Source: Streptomyces liliifuscus (GTDB lineage: Bacteria > Actinomycetota > Actinomycetes > Streptomycetales > Streptomycetaceae). Taken from it: a stretch of 64,000 nt of DNA. The stretch spans positions 6,634,001 to 6,698,000 of the forward strand of contig NZ_CP066831.1 in the NCBI RefSeq assembly GCF_016598615.1, given 5' to 3'. Below the pieces are notes generated by a model. It was not told the origin of the DNA and made no database searches. It saw only the letters and a program-made list of their open reading frames with translations. Below are positions 25,531 through 33,306 of the stretch, piece by piece (the stretch's first letter is position 1; the number at the start of each line of letters is the position of its first letter). A program made the translations under genes and the position numbers.

Positions 25531-27174
25531 GTGCGCGTGGAAAGTTGGCGGGAAGACGCCCAACCGGGTCGGAGCGATTCCGATCATCCGGGTGAGGGTG
25601 GAGCCGATCCGTCGGCCCGTCGTAAGGACGCCCTGTCGTTCCGTGGTGAGGCCGGTCAGGCGGCCCCTCGGGAGACCGATCAGCCGTTTCGCGGCGACTC
25701 CGATGGCGATGGGTTCGACGGCAGAGCCTCCGGCGGCAGAGCCTTCGGCCGTGGGGACTTCGGCCGTGGGGATTCCGGCCGTGGGGATTCCGGCCGTGGT
25801 GACTCCGCCCGTGGTGATTCCGGGCGGTGGGATTCCGATCGGCGCGACATCGACGGGCGTGACATCCAGGGGCGTGACGCCGACCGGCGTGACACCGACC
25901 GGCGTGACGCCGATGAGCGTGGGACCGACGTGTGGTTCCGCCGTGCTGCGGCGCCGTCGGTGCCGCGGCAGAGAGACGACGAGCCGAACGACCACGAGCC
26001 GAACGACAGCGACTACGAGCCGAACGACGACGGGCGGAACAACGACGTGCTGAGCGACGACCGGCGCGGTGACAGCCTGCGTGGTGATGGCCTGCGTGGT
26101 CAGGCCCTGCGTGGTGACGGCCCGTGGAGCGACGGCGAGTATCGGAAGTACGGCGAGCGCGGTGAACACGGTGCACGCGGTGAGCGCGGCGAGCGCGGGG
26201 AACAGAGAGACGGTGACTCGGGCGTGAGCCTGTCGCAGCCCGGCAGGTCCGGAGGGTCCGCCGGGCCGGTCGGGCCCGTGGTGTCCACCGAGCCCGCCGT
26301 GTCCACCGAGACCGTCATATCCACAGGGTCGGCCGGATCCACAGGGTCGGCCGGATTCACTGGGTCGGCGGGATCCGTCGGGTCCGCCGGGTCCCCCGGG
26401 TCCCCCGGATCCGTATGGGACGACGCCGATTCCGACGCCGCCCAGGACTCCTGGCAGGAGTCCGAGCACCCCGAGCACACCCACGACCCGCACGAGGTCA
26501 CGGTCCAGCTCGACGGTGTGGGGCGGCAGTTGGAGGACTGGCTCGTCCAGCAGGCCAAGGGTGCCCCCAGCACCAAGGAGGCCTCGGACGGCCCGGTGTT
26601 CGTCGACGAGACGGGCCGCCGCAGCCGCAGGTACCGCAGGATCGGCATGGCTGTCGGCATGGCCTGCGCGGTCTACGCGGTGGTCATCCTCGCCACGCTC
26701 ATGTCGGGCAACTCCAGCGCGCCCTGGCTCCCGGAACTGGGCCAGGAGCAGGAGGACAAGCCCGCCGGAAAGGTCGAGATCCCGCCGCTGCCCGCCGACT
26801 CCGCGGACCCGTCCGGCTCGGTGGTCCCCTCGCCAGGCGTGACGCCGTCGGCGGGTGGCACGGTGAGCGACGCGCCGGGCGCCGGCACCTCGACGGGCCC
26901 GTCGGCCAGCCCCACGGGCACGGGGAAGAGCGCCGATCCGAAGCCGTCGGCCACCAACACGAAGCCCGCCTCACCGAAGCCGACGAACACCGCGCCGTCG
27001 AACACACCCCCGGTCACGCCCGACCCCGAGCCGAGCGTCACCGAGAGCAGCGACCCCTCGGATCCGCCGGCCGACACCGACACGGTCGCCGGTGACCCGC
27101 TCACGCCCGGGCCGGTCGTCTCGCCGGACCCGAGCGCCGCCCCAACCGCACAGTCCCCGGAGAACACCCTCTGA
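25531..27174 (+). CDS. matA: MatA-like single-pass membrane protein with repeat-rich N-terminus
   Basis: A protein of about 547 aa. The GTG at 25531 (VRVESWREDAQPG) is chosen because a GGGGGG run lies 6 nt upstream; ATG 25525 is also possible. The cytoplasmic part (1-370) is strongly charged and repetitive: degenerate 5-residue GRGDS/DRRDT repeats (about 71-131) and STGSAG repeats (about 263-293). One helix (GMAVGMACAVYAVVILATLM, about 371-392) is followed by a Pro/Ser/Thr-rich outside tail. Its stop overlaps the start of the deacetylase/glycosyltransferase gene (TGATG). Position and build match MatA of the Streptomyces mat (mycelial aggregation) locus; the sequence itself has no enzymatic motif. 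Confidence 0.72.
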   Translation: MRVESWREDAQPGRSDSDHPGEGGADPSARRKDALSFRGEAGQAAPRETDQPFRGDSDGDGFDGRASGGRAFGRGDFGRGDSGRGDSGRGDSARGDSGRWDSDRRDIDGRDIQGRDADRRDTDRRDADERGTDVWFRRAAAPSVPRQRDDEPNDHEPNDSDYEPNDDGRNNDVLSDDRRGDSLRGDGLRGQALRGDGPWSDGEYRKYGERGEHGARGERGERGEQRDGDSGVSLSQPGRSGGSAGPVGPVVSTEPAVSTETVISTGSAGSTGSAGFTGSAGSVGSAGSPGSPGSVWDDADSDAAQDSWQESEHPEHTHDPHEVTVQLDGVGRQLEDWLVQQAKGAPSTKEASDGPVFVDETGRRSRRYRRIGMAVGMACAVYAVVILATLMSGNSSAPWLPELGQEQEDKPAGKVEIPPLPADSADPSGSVVPSPGVTPSAGGTVSDAPGAGTSTGPSASPTGTGKSADPKPSATNTKPASPKPTNTAPSNTPPVTPDPEPSVTESSDPSDPPADTDTVAGDPLTPGPVVSPDPSAAPTAQSPENTL

Positions 27175-29369
27175 TGGCACCCCGCACCAGCCGCCGCGGT
27201 GCAGAGCGGGGCGCCGTCCGGCGTCGACGCCTGCCCATGCGCTATCTACTGCCCTCGCTCATCCTCGTCGCCCTGATGGCGATGCTGATGCTGCGCGGCT
27301 TCGTCCACAGCGAGATCCTCGCCGACCACCGCGTCCAGTCGCCGGCCGCGTCCGACCGGGTCCCCAAGGAGATCCTGGAGGGCGGCCCGGTGATCGACAC
27401 CCGCAACGGCCGCGCGGACAGTGTGAACATCCCGGACCGCAAGCTGGTTCTGACCTTCGACGACGGCCCGGACCCCGAGTGGACGCCCAAGGTGCTCGAC
27501 GTGCTCAAGAGGCACGACGCGCACGCCGTCTTCTTCATCACCGGCACCATGGCCTCGCGCCACCCGGACCTCGTTCAGCGCATGGTCGACGAGGGCCACG
27601 AGATCGGCCTGCACACCTTCAACCACCCGGACCTCTCGCTCCAGTCCAAGAGCCGGGTCGACTGGGAGCTGTCCCAGAACCAGCTCGCGCTGGCGGGCGC
27701 GGCCGGCATCCGGACCTCTCTCTTCCGGCCGCCGTACTCGTCGTTCGCGGGCGAGATGGACAACAAGTCGTGGCCGGTGACCGAGTACATCGGCAGCCGT
27801 GGCTACATCACGATCGTCAACAACACCGACAGCGAGGACTGGCGCAGGCCGGGCGTCGAGAAGATCATCAGCAACGCCACGCCCAAGGGCGGCAAGGGCG
27901 CCGTCGTGCTGATGCACGACTCCGGCGGCGACCGCTCGCAGACCGTGGCCGCGCTCGACCGGTTCATCTCCGGACTCCAGGACGACGGCTACCGCTTCGA
28001 CACGCTCACCGCCGCCCTGAAGGTGCCCAGCGCGCACACCGAGGTCGCCGGCCTCGACCTGTGGAAGGGCAAGGCGTGGGTCGTGGCGGTCCAGGCCTCC
28101 GAGAACACGACCTCCGTGCTGGTCGTCGGCCTCGCCATCATCGGTGCCCTCGTCCTCGCCCGCTTCGGGCTGATGCTGCTGCTCTCCGTCCTGCACGCGC
28201 GCAAGGTCCGCCGCCGCGGCTTCAGTTGGGGGCGGCCGATCACCGAGCCGGTCTCCGTCCTGGTGCCCGCCTACAACGAGGCGAAGTGCATCGAGCAGAC
28301 GGTCCACTCGCTCGTGGCGAGCGATCACCCCATCGAGGTGATCGTCATCGACGACGGGTCGAGCGACGGCACCGCGCGCATCGTCGAGAACCTGCGCCTG
28401 CCGAACGTACGCGTCGTGCGCCAGCTCAACGCGGGCAAGCCCGCCGCCCTCAACAGGGGTGTGGCGAACGCCCGTTACGACCTCATCGTGATGATGGACG
28501 GCGACACCGTCTTCGAACCGGCCACCGTCCGCGAACTGGTCCAGCCCTTCGGCGACCCGAGCGTCGGCGCCGTCGCGGGCAACGCGAAGGTCGGCAACCG
28601 CGACTCGCTGATCGGCGCCTGGCAGCACATCGAGTACGTGATGGGGTTCAACCTCGACCGCCGTATGTACGACATGCTCAACTGCATGCCGACCATCCCG
28701 GGCGCGGTCGGTGCCTTCCGGCGCTCCGCGCTCAAGCGCGTCGGTGGCATGAGCGACGACACGCTCGCCGAGGACACGGACATCACCATCGCGATGCACC
28801 GCGACGGCTGGCGGGTCGTGTACGCGGAGAACGCCCGCGCGTGGACCGAGGCACCGGAGTCCGTCCAGCAGCTGTGGTCGCAGCGCTACCGCTGGTCGTA
28901 CGGCACGATGCAGGCGATCTGGAAGCACCGCAGGGCGGTCATCGAACGGGGCCCGTCGGGCCGCTTCGGCCGGGTCGGCATGCCCCTCGTCTCCCTCTTC
29001 ATGATCCTTGCCCCGCTCCTGGCCCCGCTGATCGACGTATTCCTTCTCTACGGGCTCGTGTTCGGCCCCACCGAGCAGACGATCCTCGCCTGGTTCGGCG
29101 TCCTGGCGGTCCAGGCGATCTGCGCGGCGTACGCGTTCCGCCTCGACAAGGAACGCATGACCCACCTCCTGTCCCTCCCACTCCAACAGATCCTGTACCG
29201 CCAGCTCATGTACGTAGTGCTGCTCCAGTCCTGGATCACCGCCCTGACCGGCGGCCGACTGCGCTGGCAGAAGCTCCGGCGTACGGGCGCGGTCGGCCTT
29301 CCCGGCGCCGCGGGCCCGGGCGGCACCGCCGCGCAACAGCCGGAGATGGACCGGAGGCCGGTCGGATGA
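27174..29369 (+). CDS. matB: MatB-like bifunctional polysaccharide deacetylase/family 2 glycosyltransferase
   Basis: This 731-aa membrane enzyme has an N-terminal helix (about 23-44) and a NodB-type deacetylase domain (about 90-285) with TFDDGPD and the metal-binding HTFNH. Two helices lie near 312-340. A GT2 domain (about 358-590) follows, with VPAYNEAK, DDGSSDGT, DGDT, the AEDTD acceptor motif and QRYRW. C-terminal helices form the export channel as in PgaC/IcaA. One protein can thus polymerise and partly deacetylate a beta-1,6-GlcNAc (PNAG-like) glycan. In Streptomyces, MatAB makes such an extracellular polymer that causes pellet formation. Cotranscribed with matA and the acyltransferase. 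Confidence 0.9.
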   Translation: MAPRTSRRGAERGAVRRRRLPMRYLLPSLILVALMAMLMLRGFVHSEILADHRVQSPAASDRVPKEILEGGPVIDTRNGRADSVNIPDRKLVLTFDDGPDPEWTPKVLDVLKRHDAHAVFFITGTMASRHPDLVQRMVDEGHEIGLHTFNHPDLSLQSKSRVDWELSQNQLALAGAAGIRTSLFRPPYSSFAGEMDNKSWPVTEYIGSRGYITIVNNTDSEDWRRPGVEKIISNATPKGGKGAVVLMHDSGGDRSQTVAALDRFISGLQDDGYRFDTLTAALKVPSAHTEVAGLDLWKGKAWVVAVQASENTTSVLVVGLAIIGALVLARFGLMLLLSVLHARKVRRRGFSWGRPITEPVSVLVPAYNEAKCIEQTVHSLVASDHPIEVIVIDDGSSDGTARIVENLRLPNVRVVRQLNAGKPAALNRGVANARYDLIVMMDGDTVFEPATVRELVQPFGDPSVGAVAGNAKVGNRDSLIGAWQHIEYVMGFNLDRRMYDMLNCMPTIPGAVGAFRRSALKRVGGMSDDTLAEDTDITIAMHRDGWRVVYAENARAWTEAPESVQQLWSQRYRWSYGTMQAIWKHRRAVIERGPSGRFGRVGMPLVSLFMILAPLLAPLIDVFLLYGLVFGPTEQTILAWFGVLAVQAICAAYAFRLDKERMTHLLSLPLQQILYRQLMYVVLLQSWITALTGGRLRWQKLRRTGAVGLPGAAGPGGTAAQQPEMDRRPVG

Positions 29370-30922
29370 GCACGCCGCCCCCCGGGACTCCGTGGCCGGG
29401 GTCACCCGGCACTCCGGGCACTCCCGGCACTCCGTGGCCGGGCACGGACGCAGGAGCAGGCACAGGTACCGGAATCGGTACGGGTACGGGTACCGGAATC
29501 GGTACCGGCACAGGCACATGGGCCGGACAGGACACCTCGATGCACGACTCGTACGACGGGACATTCCCCGGCCCCGCCACGGCACCGGCCTACCCGGACG
29601 GAGGCCCGACGGCGACGAGGCCGGGGCCGGGTTCGGGTGCGGGTTCTGGGCCGGTGTCTGAGCCGGGCTGGGGTTCGGGACCGGGCGGGACTTCGGCCGA
29701 CGCGTCGGACTCGGGGTCTGGCTCGGGGTCGAACTCTGCTTCGGACGCTGCTCCGGACTCCGCCAAGCGTTCCGGCCCCGTCCGGGACCGTTACTTCGAC
29801 CTGCTCCGCGCGCTCGCCCTCTTCCGCGTGGTCCTCTATCACCTCACGGGCTGGGCCTGGCTGCCGCTGGTGTTCCCGTCCATGGGCGTGATGTTCGCGC
29901 TGGCCGGCAACCTGATGGCCCGCTCGCTGAAGCGCCCGGCCCCGCAGGTCATCCGCAGCCGCATCCGCCGCCTCATCCCCCCGATCTGGCTGCTGGGCGC
30001 GATCGGCGTCACCGGCATGGTCCTCCAGGGCTGGGGCCCGGACGAGGACGGCCACCCGGGCTGGTGGCTCCTCCACCTCACCTTCTGGATCCTCCCGATC
30101 AGCGATCCGCCGTACGCCGAGGGGCTGCCCGGAATCCACGGCTTCATCGGCGACAACTGGGCCTCGGACCTGGCGGGCCCGCTCTGGTACGTCCGCGCGT
30201 ACCTCTGGTACGTACTGCTGTCGCCGTTCCTGCTCCGCGCCCTGCGCGCGCTGCCGGTGGCGACGATCGCGGCGCCGATCGCGCTGTCGGCGGCGTTCCA
30301 GCTCGAGTACCTGTCGCTGCCCGGTGAGCGGATTCCGTCCGCGCTGACGGACTTCAGCACGTTCGGTGCGTGCTGGATCCTGGGCATGGCGCACCAGGAG
30401 GGAATCCTGCAGCGCCTCCCGCGCTATGTGGTCCCCTCCGTCGCCCCGGCCATCGCTCTGCTGGGCCTCTGGTACGCCACGAACAACAACTTCACCGAGG
30501 GACACGACCTGGACAGCATCCCGCTGGCCCAGGCCCTCTGGTCGTGCGGCACTGTGATGCTGCTGCTGCACTTCAGCCCGTCCTGGTCGGAATGGCCGCG
30601 CAGGCTGCGCCGCTGGGACAAACCGATCACCCTGCTCAACTCCCGTGCCGTGACGATCTACCTCTGGCACAACACGTGCATCCTCATCGCCGCGACGCAG
30701 TGGGACCGCCTGTGGAACTTCGACGTGCTGTGGCAGAACGTGCCCTGGCTCCTGGAAAGCCCCTGGCCCGTCCTCGCCCTCACGTGGGTCCTCATCGGAG
30801 CCTGCGTCCTCTCCTTCGGCTGGGCGGAGGACCTGGCAGCCAAACGCCGCCCACAGCTGTGGCCGACGGGTTCGAAGAAGCCGGGCCCGAGCTCGCGGGG
30901 ACACCGGGCCAAGGTGCGGTAG
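29366..30922 (+). CDS. Acyltransferase 3 family membrane protein of the mat operon
   Basis: A 518-aa protein. Its ATG overlaps the matB stop by 4 nt. The first 138 residues are low-complexity Gly/Thr/Pro/Ser, including GTGTGIGTG units encoded by a tandem DNA repeat (29464-29520). The acyltransferase 3 core starts at RDRYFDLLRALALFRVVLYHLTGWAW (conserved R and H) and has about 10 membrane helices. Such proteins move acetyl or similar groups across the membrane onto sugars. The likely target is the polymer made by MatB, which would add O-acylation to a PNAG-type glycan; that link is inference from the coupling. Confidence 0.83.
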   Translation: MSTPPPGTPWPGSPGTPGTPGTPWPGTDAGAGTGTGIGTGTGTGIGTGTGTWAGQDTSMHDSYDGTFPGPATAPAYPDGGPTATRPGPGSGAGSGPVSEPGWGSGPGGTSADASDSGSGSGSNSASDAAPDSAKRSGPVRDRYFDLLRALALFRVVLYHLTGWAWLPLVFPSMGVMFALAGNLMARSLKRPAPQVIRSRIRRLIPPIWLLGAIGVTGMVLQGWGPDEDGHPGWWLLHLTFWILPISDPPYAEGLPGIHGFIGDNWASDLAGPLWYVRAYLWYVLLSPFLLRALRALPVATIAAPIALSAAFQLEYLSLPGERIPSALTDFSTFGACWILGMAHQEGILQRLPRYVVPSVAPAIALLGLWYATNNNFTEGHDLDSIPLAQALWSCGTVMLLLHFSPSWSEWPRRLRRWDKPITLLNSRAVTIYLWHNTCILIAATQWDRLWNFDVLWQNVPWLLESPWPVLALTWVLIGACVLSFGWAEDLAAKRRPQLWPTGSKKPGPSSRGHRAKVR

Positions 30923-30973
30923 GCGTAGGCGACACGGGACTCCGATGTCGAGGTGACGCTTCCGGTTTGTTTG

Positions 30974-31002
30974 CGCGGGCCAAGTCGAGGACTTGGCCCG
31001 CG
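30974..31002 (+). terminator. Hairpin terminator after the mat operon
   Basis: A 13-bp stem (30974-30986 with 30990-31002) and GAG loop lies about 50 bp past the acyltransferase stop. Confidence 0.75.
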
Positions 31003-31168
31003 ACTTGGAGTAGTCGCCTCGCTGCTCTTTAGGCCATCTCCTGTACCGAAATGCGAGCTTTGACGCCCAGTTCGTGACGCGGTTGATGCAATTCGCTCTG
31101 GTGTCGTCTCTTACCCCCTCGGTAGCGTGGCTGGGCTCATGTCCCCCTCGCCCCACCGGGAGCCGTCC

Positions 31169-31828
31169 GTGAACCGCCGCCCCACCCTGCTCGCAGCGAT
31201 CGCGCTGACCGCCGCCGCGGCCCTGTCGCTGTCCGCCTGCGGTAGCGACGACAGTTCCAAGGACAAGGACAACGACAAGATCGCGGGCGCCGACACAGGC
31301 ACCGAGAAGTCGGCTTCGCCAAGCGCTTCCGCTGCAGCGGCTGCTGGCCGGCCGAAGATCGAGCTGCCTTCGGATCTCCACTACACCTTTGAGTGGGACA
31401 AAACGGGTGACGCGGACAAGGACGCTGTCCTGTCCGACGGTGAGCAATTCATCAAGGCAACGGACCAGGCCATCGCCAACCAGGATCCGCTGGACCCCGC
31501 GTATCGCTTCTACTCCGAGGGGGAGTTGGCGGCGACCACTCAGGAGTACGTGCAGCGATTCGTGGATCACAAGGCTCGCACTACCGGGACCTACCGCTTC
31601 TATGACGAGTCGGTGACGGTCCGCGGCGATGGAACAGCGACGCTCACGTACTGCGAAGACCAGGGCAAGGCCTACAACAAGTACGTCAAGACTGGGAAAG
31701 TCGATAAGACCCCGGTGACCAAGAACAGTTACGTGCTCTACAACACGGCCTTGAAGAAGAACAAGGCCGGCGTATGGGTGACCCAGGACATGCTTTCAGA
31801 GAGGGCGAGTGGCAAATGCCAGCCGTGA
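31169..31828 (+). CDS. Secreted lipoprotein of unknown function
   Basis: A 219-aa lipoprotein. The GTG at 31169 has CGGGAG 6 nt upstream and gives VNRRPTLLAAIALTAAAALSLSACGS, with lipobox cysteine C24. A Lys/Asp- and Ser/Ala-rich spacer follows. The folded part (about 60-215: ELPSDLHYTFEWDKTGD... to ERASGKC) contains YRFYDESVTVRGDGTATLTY and looks like an alpha+beta fold, possibly NTF2-like. The next gene's start overlaps its stop. I do not recognise a specific family. Together they open the accessory stretch that leads into the type VII-like genes. Confidence 0.75.
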   Translation: MNRRPTLLAAIALTAAAALSLSACGSDDSSKDKDNDKIAGADTGTEKSASPSASAAAAAGRPKIELPSDLHYTFEWDKTGDADKDAVLSDGEQFIKATDQAIANQDPLDPAYRFYSEGELAATTQEYVQRFVDHKARTTGTYRFYDESVTVRGDGTATLTYCEDQGKAYNKYVKTGKVDKTPVTKNSYVLYNTALKKNKAGVWVTQDMLSERASGKCQP

Positions 31829-32862
31829 AGAGGCGGGGAGTCGTTGTCGGCTCAGCTGTCGTCCTGATGCTCTTGGCCAACTCGGGCCTCGCATCAGCTG
31901 ACGACGACTTCGGAAGTGGCAGTCAGAAGCCGAGTCCCCCACCGGTCTCCGGAAACGCCGATGACGACGGCACGCTTTCGTCAACGGCAGGTGCCGTTGT
32001 CTTCGACCGCTCGAAGAACGGCTCCGGGCAGTCGGCCGGTCCGGTCACCTCCACGGCGTCCAACTGGACTCCGCCCGCCTGCTATTACGCCCCCAAGTAC
32101 TCCCCGGACCAGCTGAAGAATTACCTGGAGCCGATCTGGGAGGCGGGCTCGACCGGATACGAGTGGGACGCGGAGCAGCGTAAGAAGTTCGTCGGTGGTG
32201 ACCCGTACAAGGACTTCAACAAGGACAAGGCCGGCGAGGGCTATTTCTGGGCCTCCTACGTCACGGAGGGCAGGGAGGGCGATCCCGGTGCGCTCGACTG
32301 CACCAGGGACTACTTCTGGGTGGACACGGGCGACCCGCCGCCGCCCGAGATCCCGCAGGCGATCACTCCCGAAATGCTGGCCCAGCTCGCGTACGCAGAG
32401 ATCCGCGTGCCCTCGACCAAGGTTGAACTCGCCCCGGAGGGCACCACAAAGGTGAACCTGCCGACGTGGGCGTGGCTGGACGCTGCGGACTTCAAGCCGG
32501 TCTCGGTGACGGCGTCCGTCCCGCTGCTGGGCGTCCAGGCGACGACCACGGCCGAGCCGATCTCCCTGAAGATCGAACCGGGCACGGCCGACGCGACGAC
32601 CTACCCGGCTTCCGGCGTGTGTGAACTCAACGGCGACCAGATCGGCGAGGCCTTCGCGAAGGGCAAGGCGGACGAGACCCCACCGTGCGGTGTGAAGTAC
32701 CTCCGTTCCTCGGGCGACGACTCCTACAAGCTCCAGGCCACGGTCACCTGGAAAATCCACTGGACCGGCACCGGTGTGAACGGTGACCAGCCTCTGCCCG
32801 ACGGCGAGTTCGGTGCCGACCAGGACGTGATCGTCCAGGAGATCCAGGCCGTCAACCGCTGA
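31816..32862 (+). CDS. Exported protein of unknown function
   Basis: About 348 aa. The ATG at 31816 gives MPAVKRRGVVVGSAVVLMLLANSGLASADDD, a clear signal peptide cut after ASA; a GTG at 31825 forming GTGA with the previous stop is equally possible. The mature protein begins with a Ser/Pro/Asp linker, then WTPPACYYAPKYSPDQLKNYLE, a DYFWVDTGDPPPPEIPQ segment and a beta-rich C-terminal half with two further cysteines. The overlap with the lipoprotein gene points to joint action at the cell surface. No enzymatic motif seen. Confidence 0.75.
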   Translation: MPAVKRRGVVVGSAVVLMLLANSGLASADDDFGSGSQKPSPPPVSGNADDDGTLSSTAGAVVFDRSKNGSGQSAGPVTSTASNWTPPACYYAPKYSPDQLKNYLEPIWEAGSTGYEWDAEQRKKFVGGDPYKDFNKDKAGEGYFWASYVTEGREGDPGALDCTRDYFWVDTGDPPPPEIPQAITPEMLAQLAYAEIRVPSTKVELAPEGTTKVNLPTWAWLDAADFKPVSVTASVPLLGVQATTTAEPISLKIEPGTADATTYPASGVCELNGDQIGEAFAKGKADETPPCGVKYLRSSGDDSYKLQATVTWKIHWTGTGVNGDQPLPDGEFGADQDVIVQEIQAVNR

Positions 32863-32886
32863 CCGAGTTGCCTGCTTAAGCCGACT

Positions 32887-32917
32887 GGCCAACCGCTTTC
32901 CCGACGAGCGGTTGGCC
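32887..32917 (+). terminator. Hairpin between the exported-protein gene and the WXG100-like gene
   Basis: An 11-bp perfect stem (32887-32897 with 32907-32917) and 9-nt loop lies 25 bp after the stop. Its right arm overlaps the putative -35 of the next unit. Confidence 0.65.
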
Positions 32918-32942
32918 GAGCGCCGTGAAGAACGGATAGCGT
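32912..32942 (+). promoter_or_regulatory. Putative promoter of the type VII-like operon
   Basis: TTGGCC at 32912-32917 and TAGCGT at 32937-32942 are 19 bp apart. The start site would fall near 32949, giving a 40-nt leader that contains the strong Shine-Dalgarno GGGGAGAGG of the WXG100-like gene. Confidence 0.35.
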
Positions 32943-32988
32943 GATTCCGCTCTCAGTACGGCGGGCGAAACGGGGAGAGGTAACGGTC

Positions 32989-33306
32989 GTGGCGGAGCGG
33001 TTAGCGGTCGACGGGGATGAGCTCGGGCGCTTCATGAAGATGCTGAACAAGTCGACGGACTCGCTCAAGGGCGTCCGCAGGGCGTTGTCCGAAGCGAACA
33101 TCACGGGCCTCGGCACCGACGACCTGGACTCCGCGTGCGAGGACTTCCAGGAGGACTGGAAGTACGGCTCGGAGGAGATCGGCAAGCAGACCGAGGACCT
33201 GGCCGAGATCATCGGCAAGAGCCGGGACAGCTACCGCGAGGTCGACAAGGCGCTGGAGGAAGCGCTGAAGAAGGCCGGGGACGGTAGCGGAGGCGGCAAG
33301 AAGTGA
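32989..33306 (+). CDS. WXG100/ESX-like small helical protein, with a TTA codon
   Basis: A 105-aa protein. The GTG at 32989 lies 8 nt after GGGGAGAGG. It is almost wholly helical: LAVDGDELGRFMKMLNKSTDSLKGVRRAL, a turn with ITGLGTDDLD, then DFQEDWKYGSEEIGKQTEDLAEIIGKSRDSYREVDKALEEAL. The size, two-helix hairpin and W-x-x-G in the turn resemble WXG100 (EsxA/B-like) secretion partners. Codon 5 is TTA (33001-33003), so bldA tRNA should control its translation from the outset. Its stop overlaps the GTG of the 450-aa WXG-domain gene, which suggests the two products act together. Confidence 0.75.
   Translation: MAERLAVDGDELGRFMKMLNKSTDSLKGVRRALSEANITGLGTDDLDSACEDFQEDWKYGSEEIGKQTEDLAEIIGKSRDSYREVDKALEEALKKAGDGSGGGKK

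Noticed and set aside
27092-29366. Continuous +2 frame running through the matB gene into the acyltransferase gene (a potential giant fusion of 1,276 aa)
   Set aside because: The part overlapping matB is low-information Arg/Gly/Pro sequence; the matB frame carries the NodB and GT2 motifs. The acyltransferase starts at the ATGA overlap at 29366.
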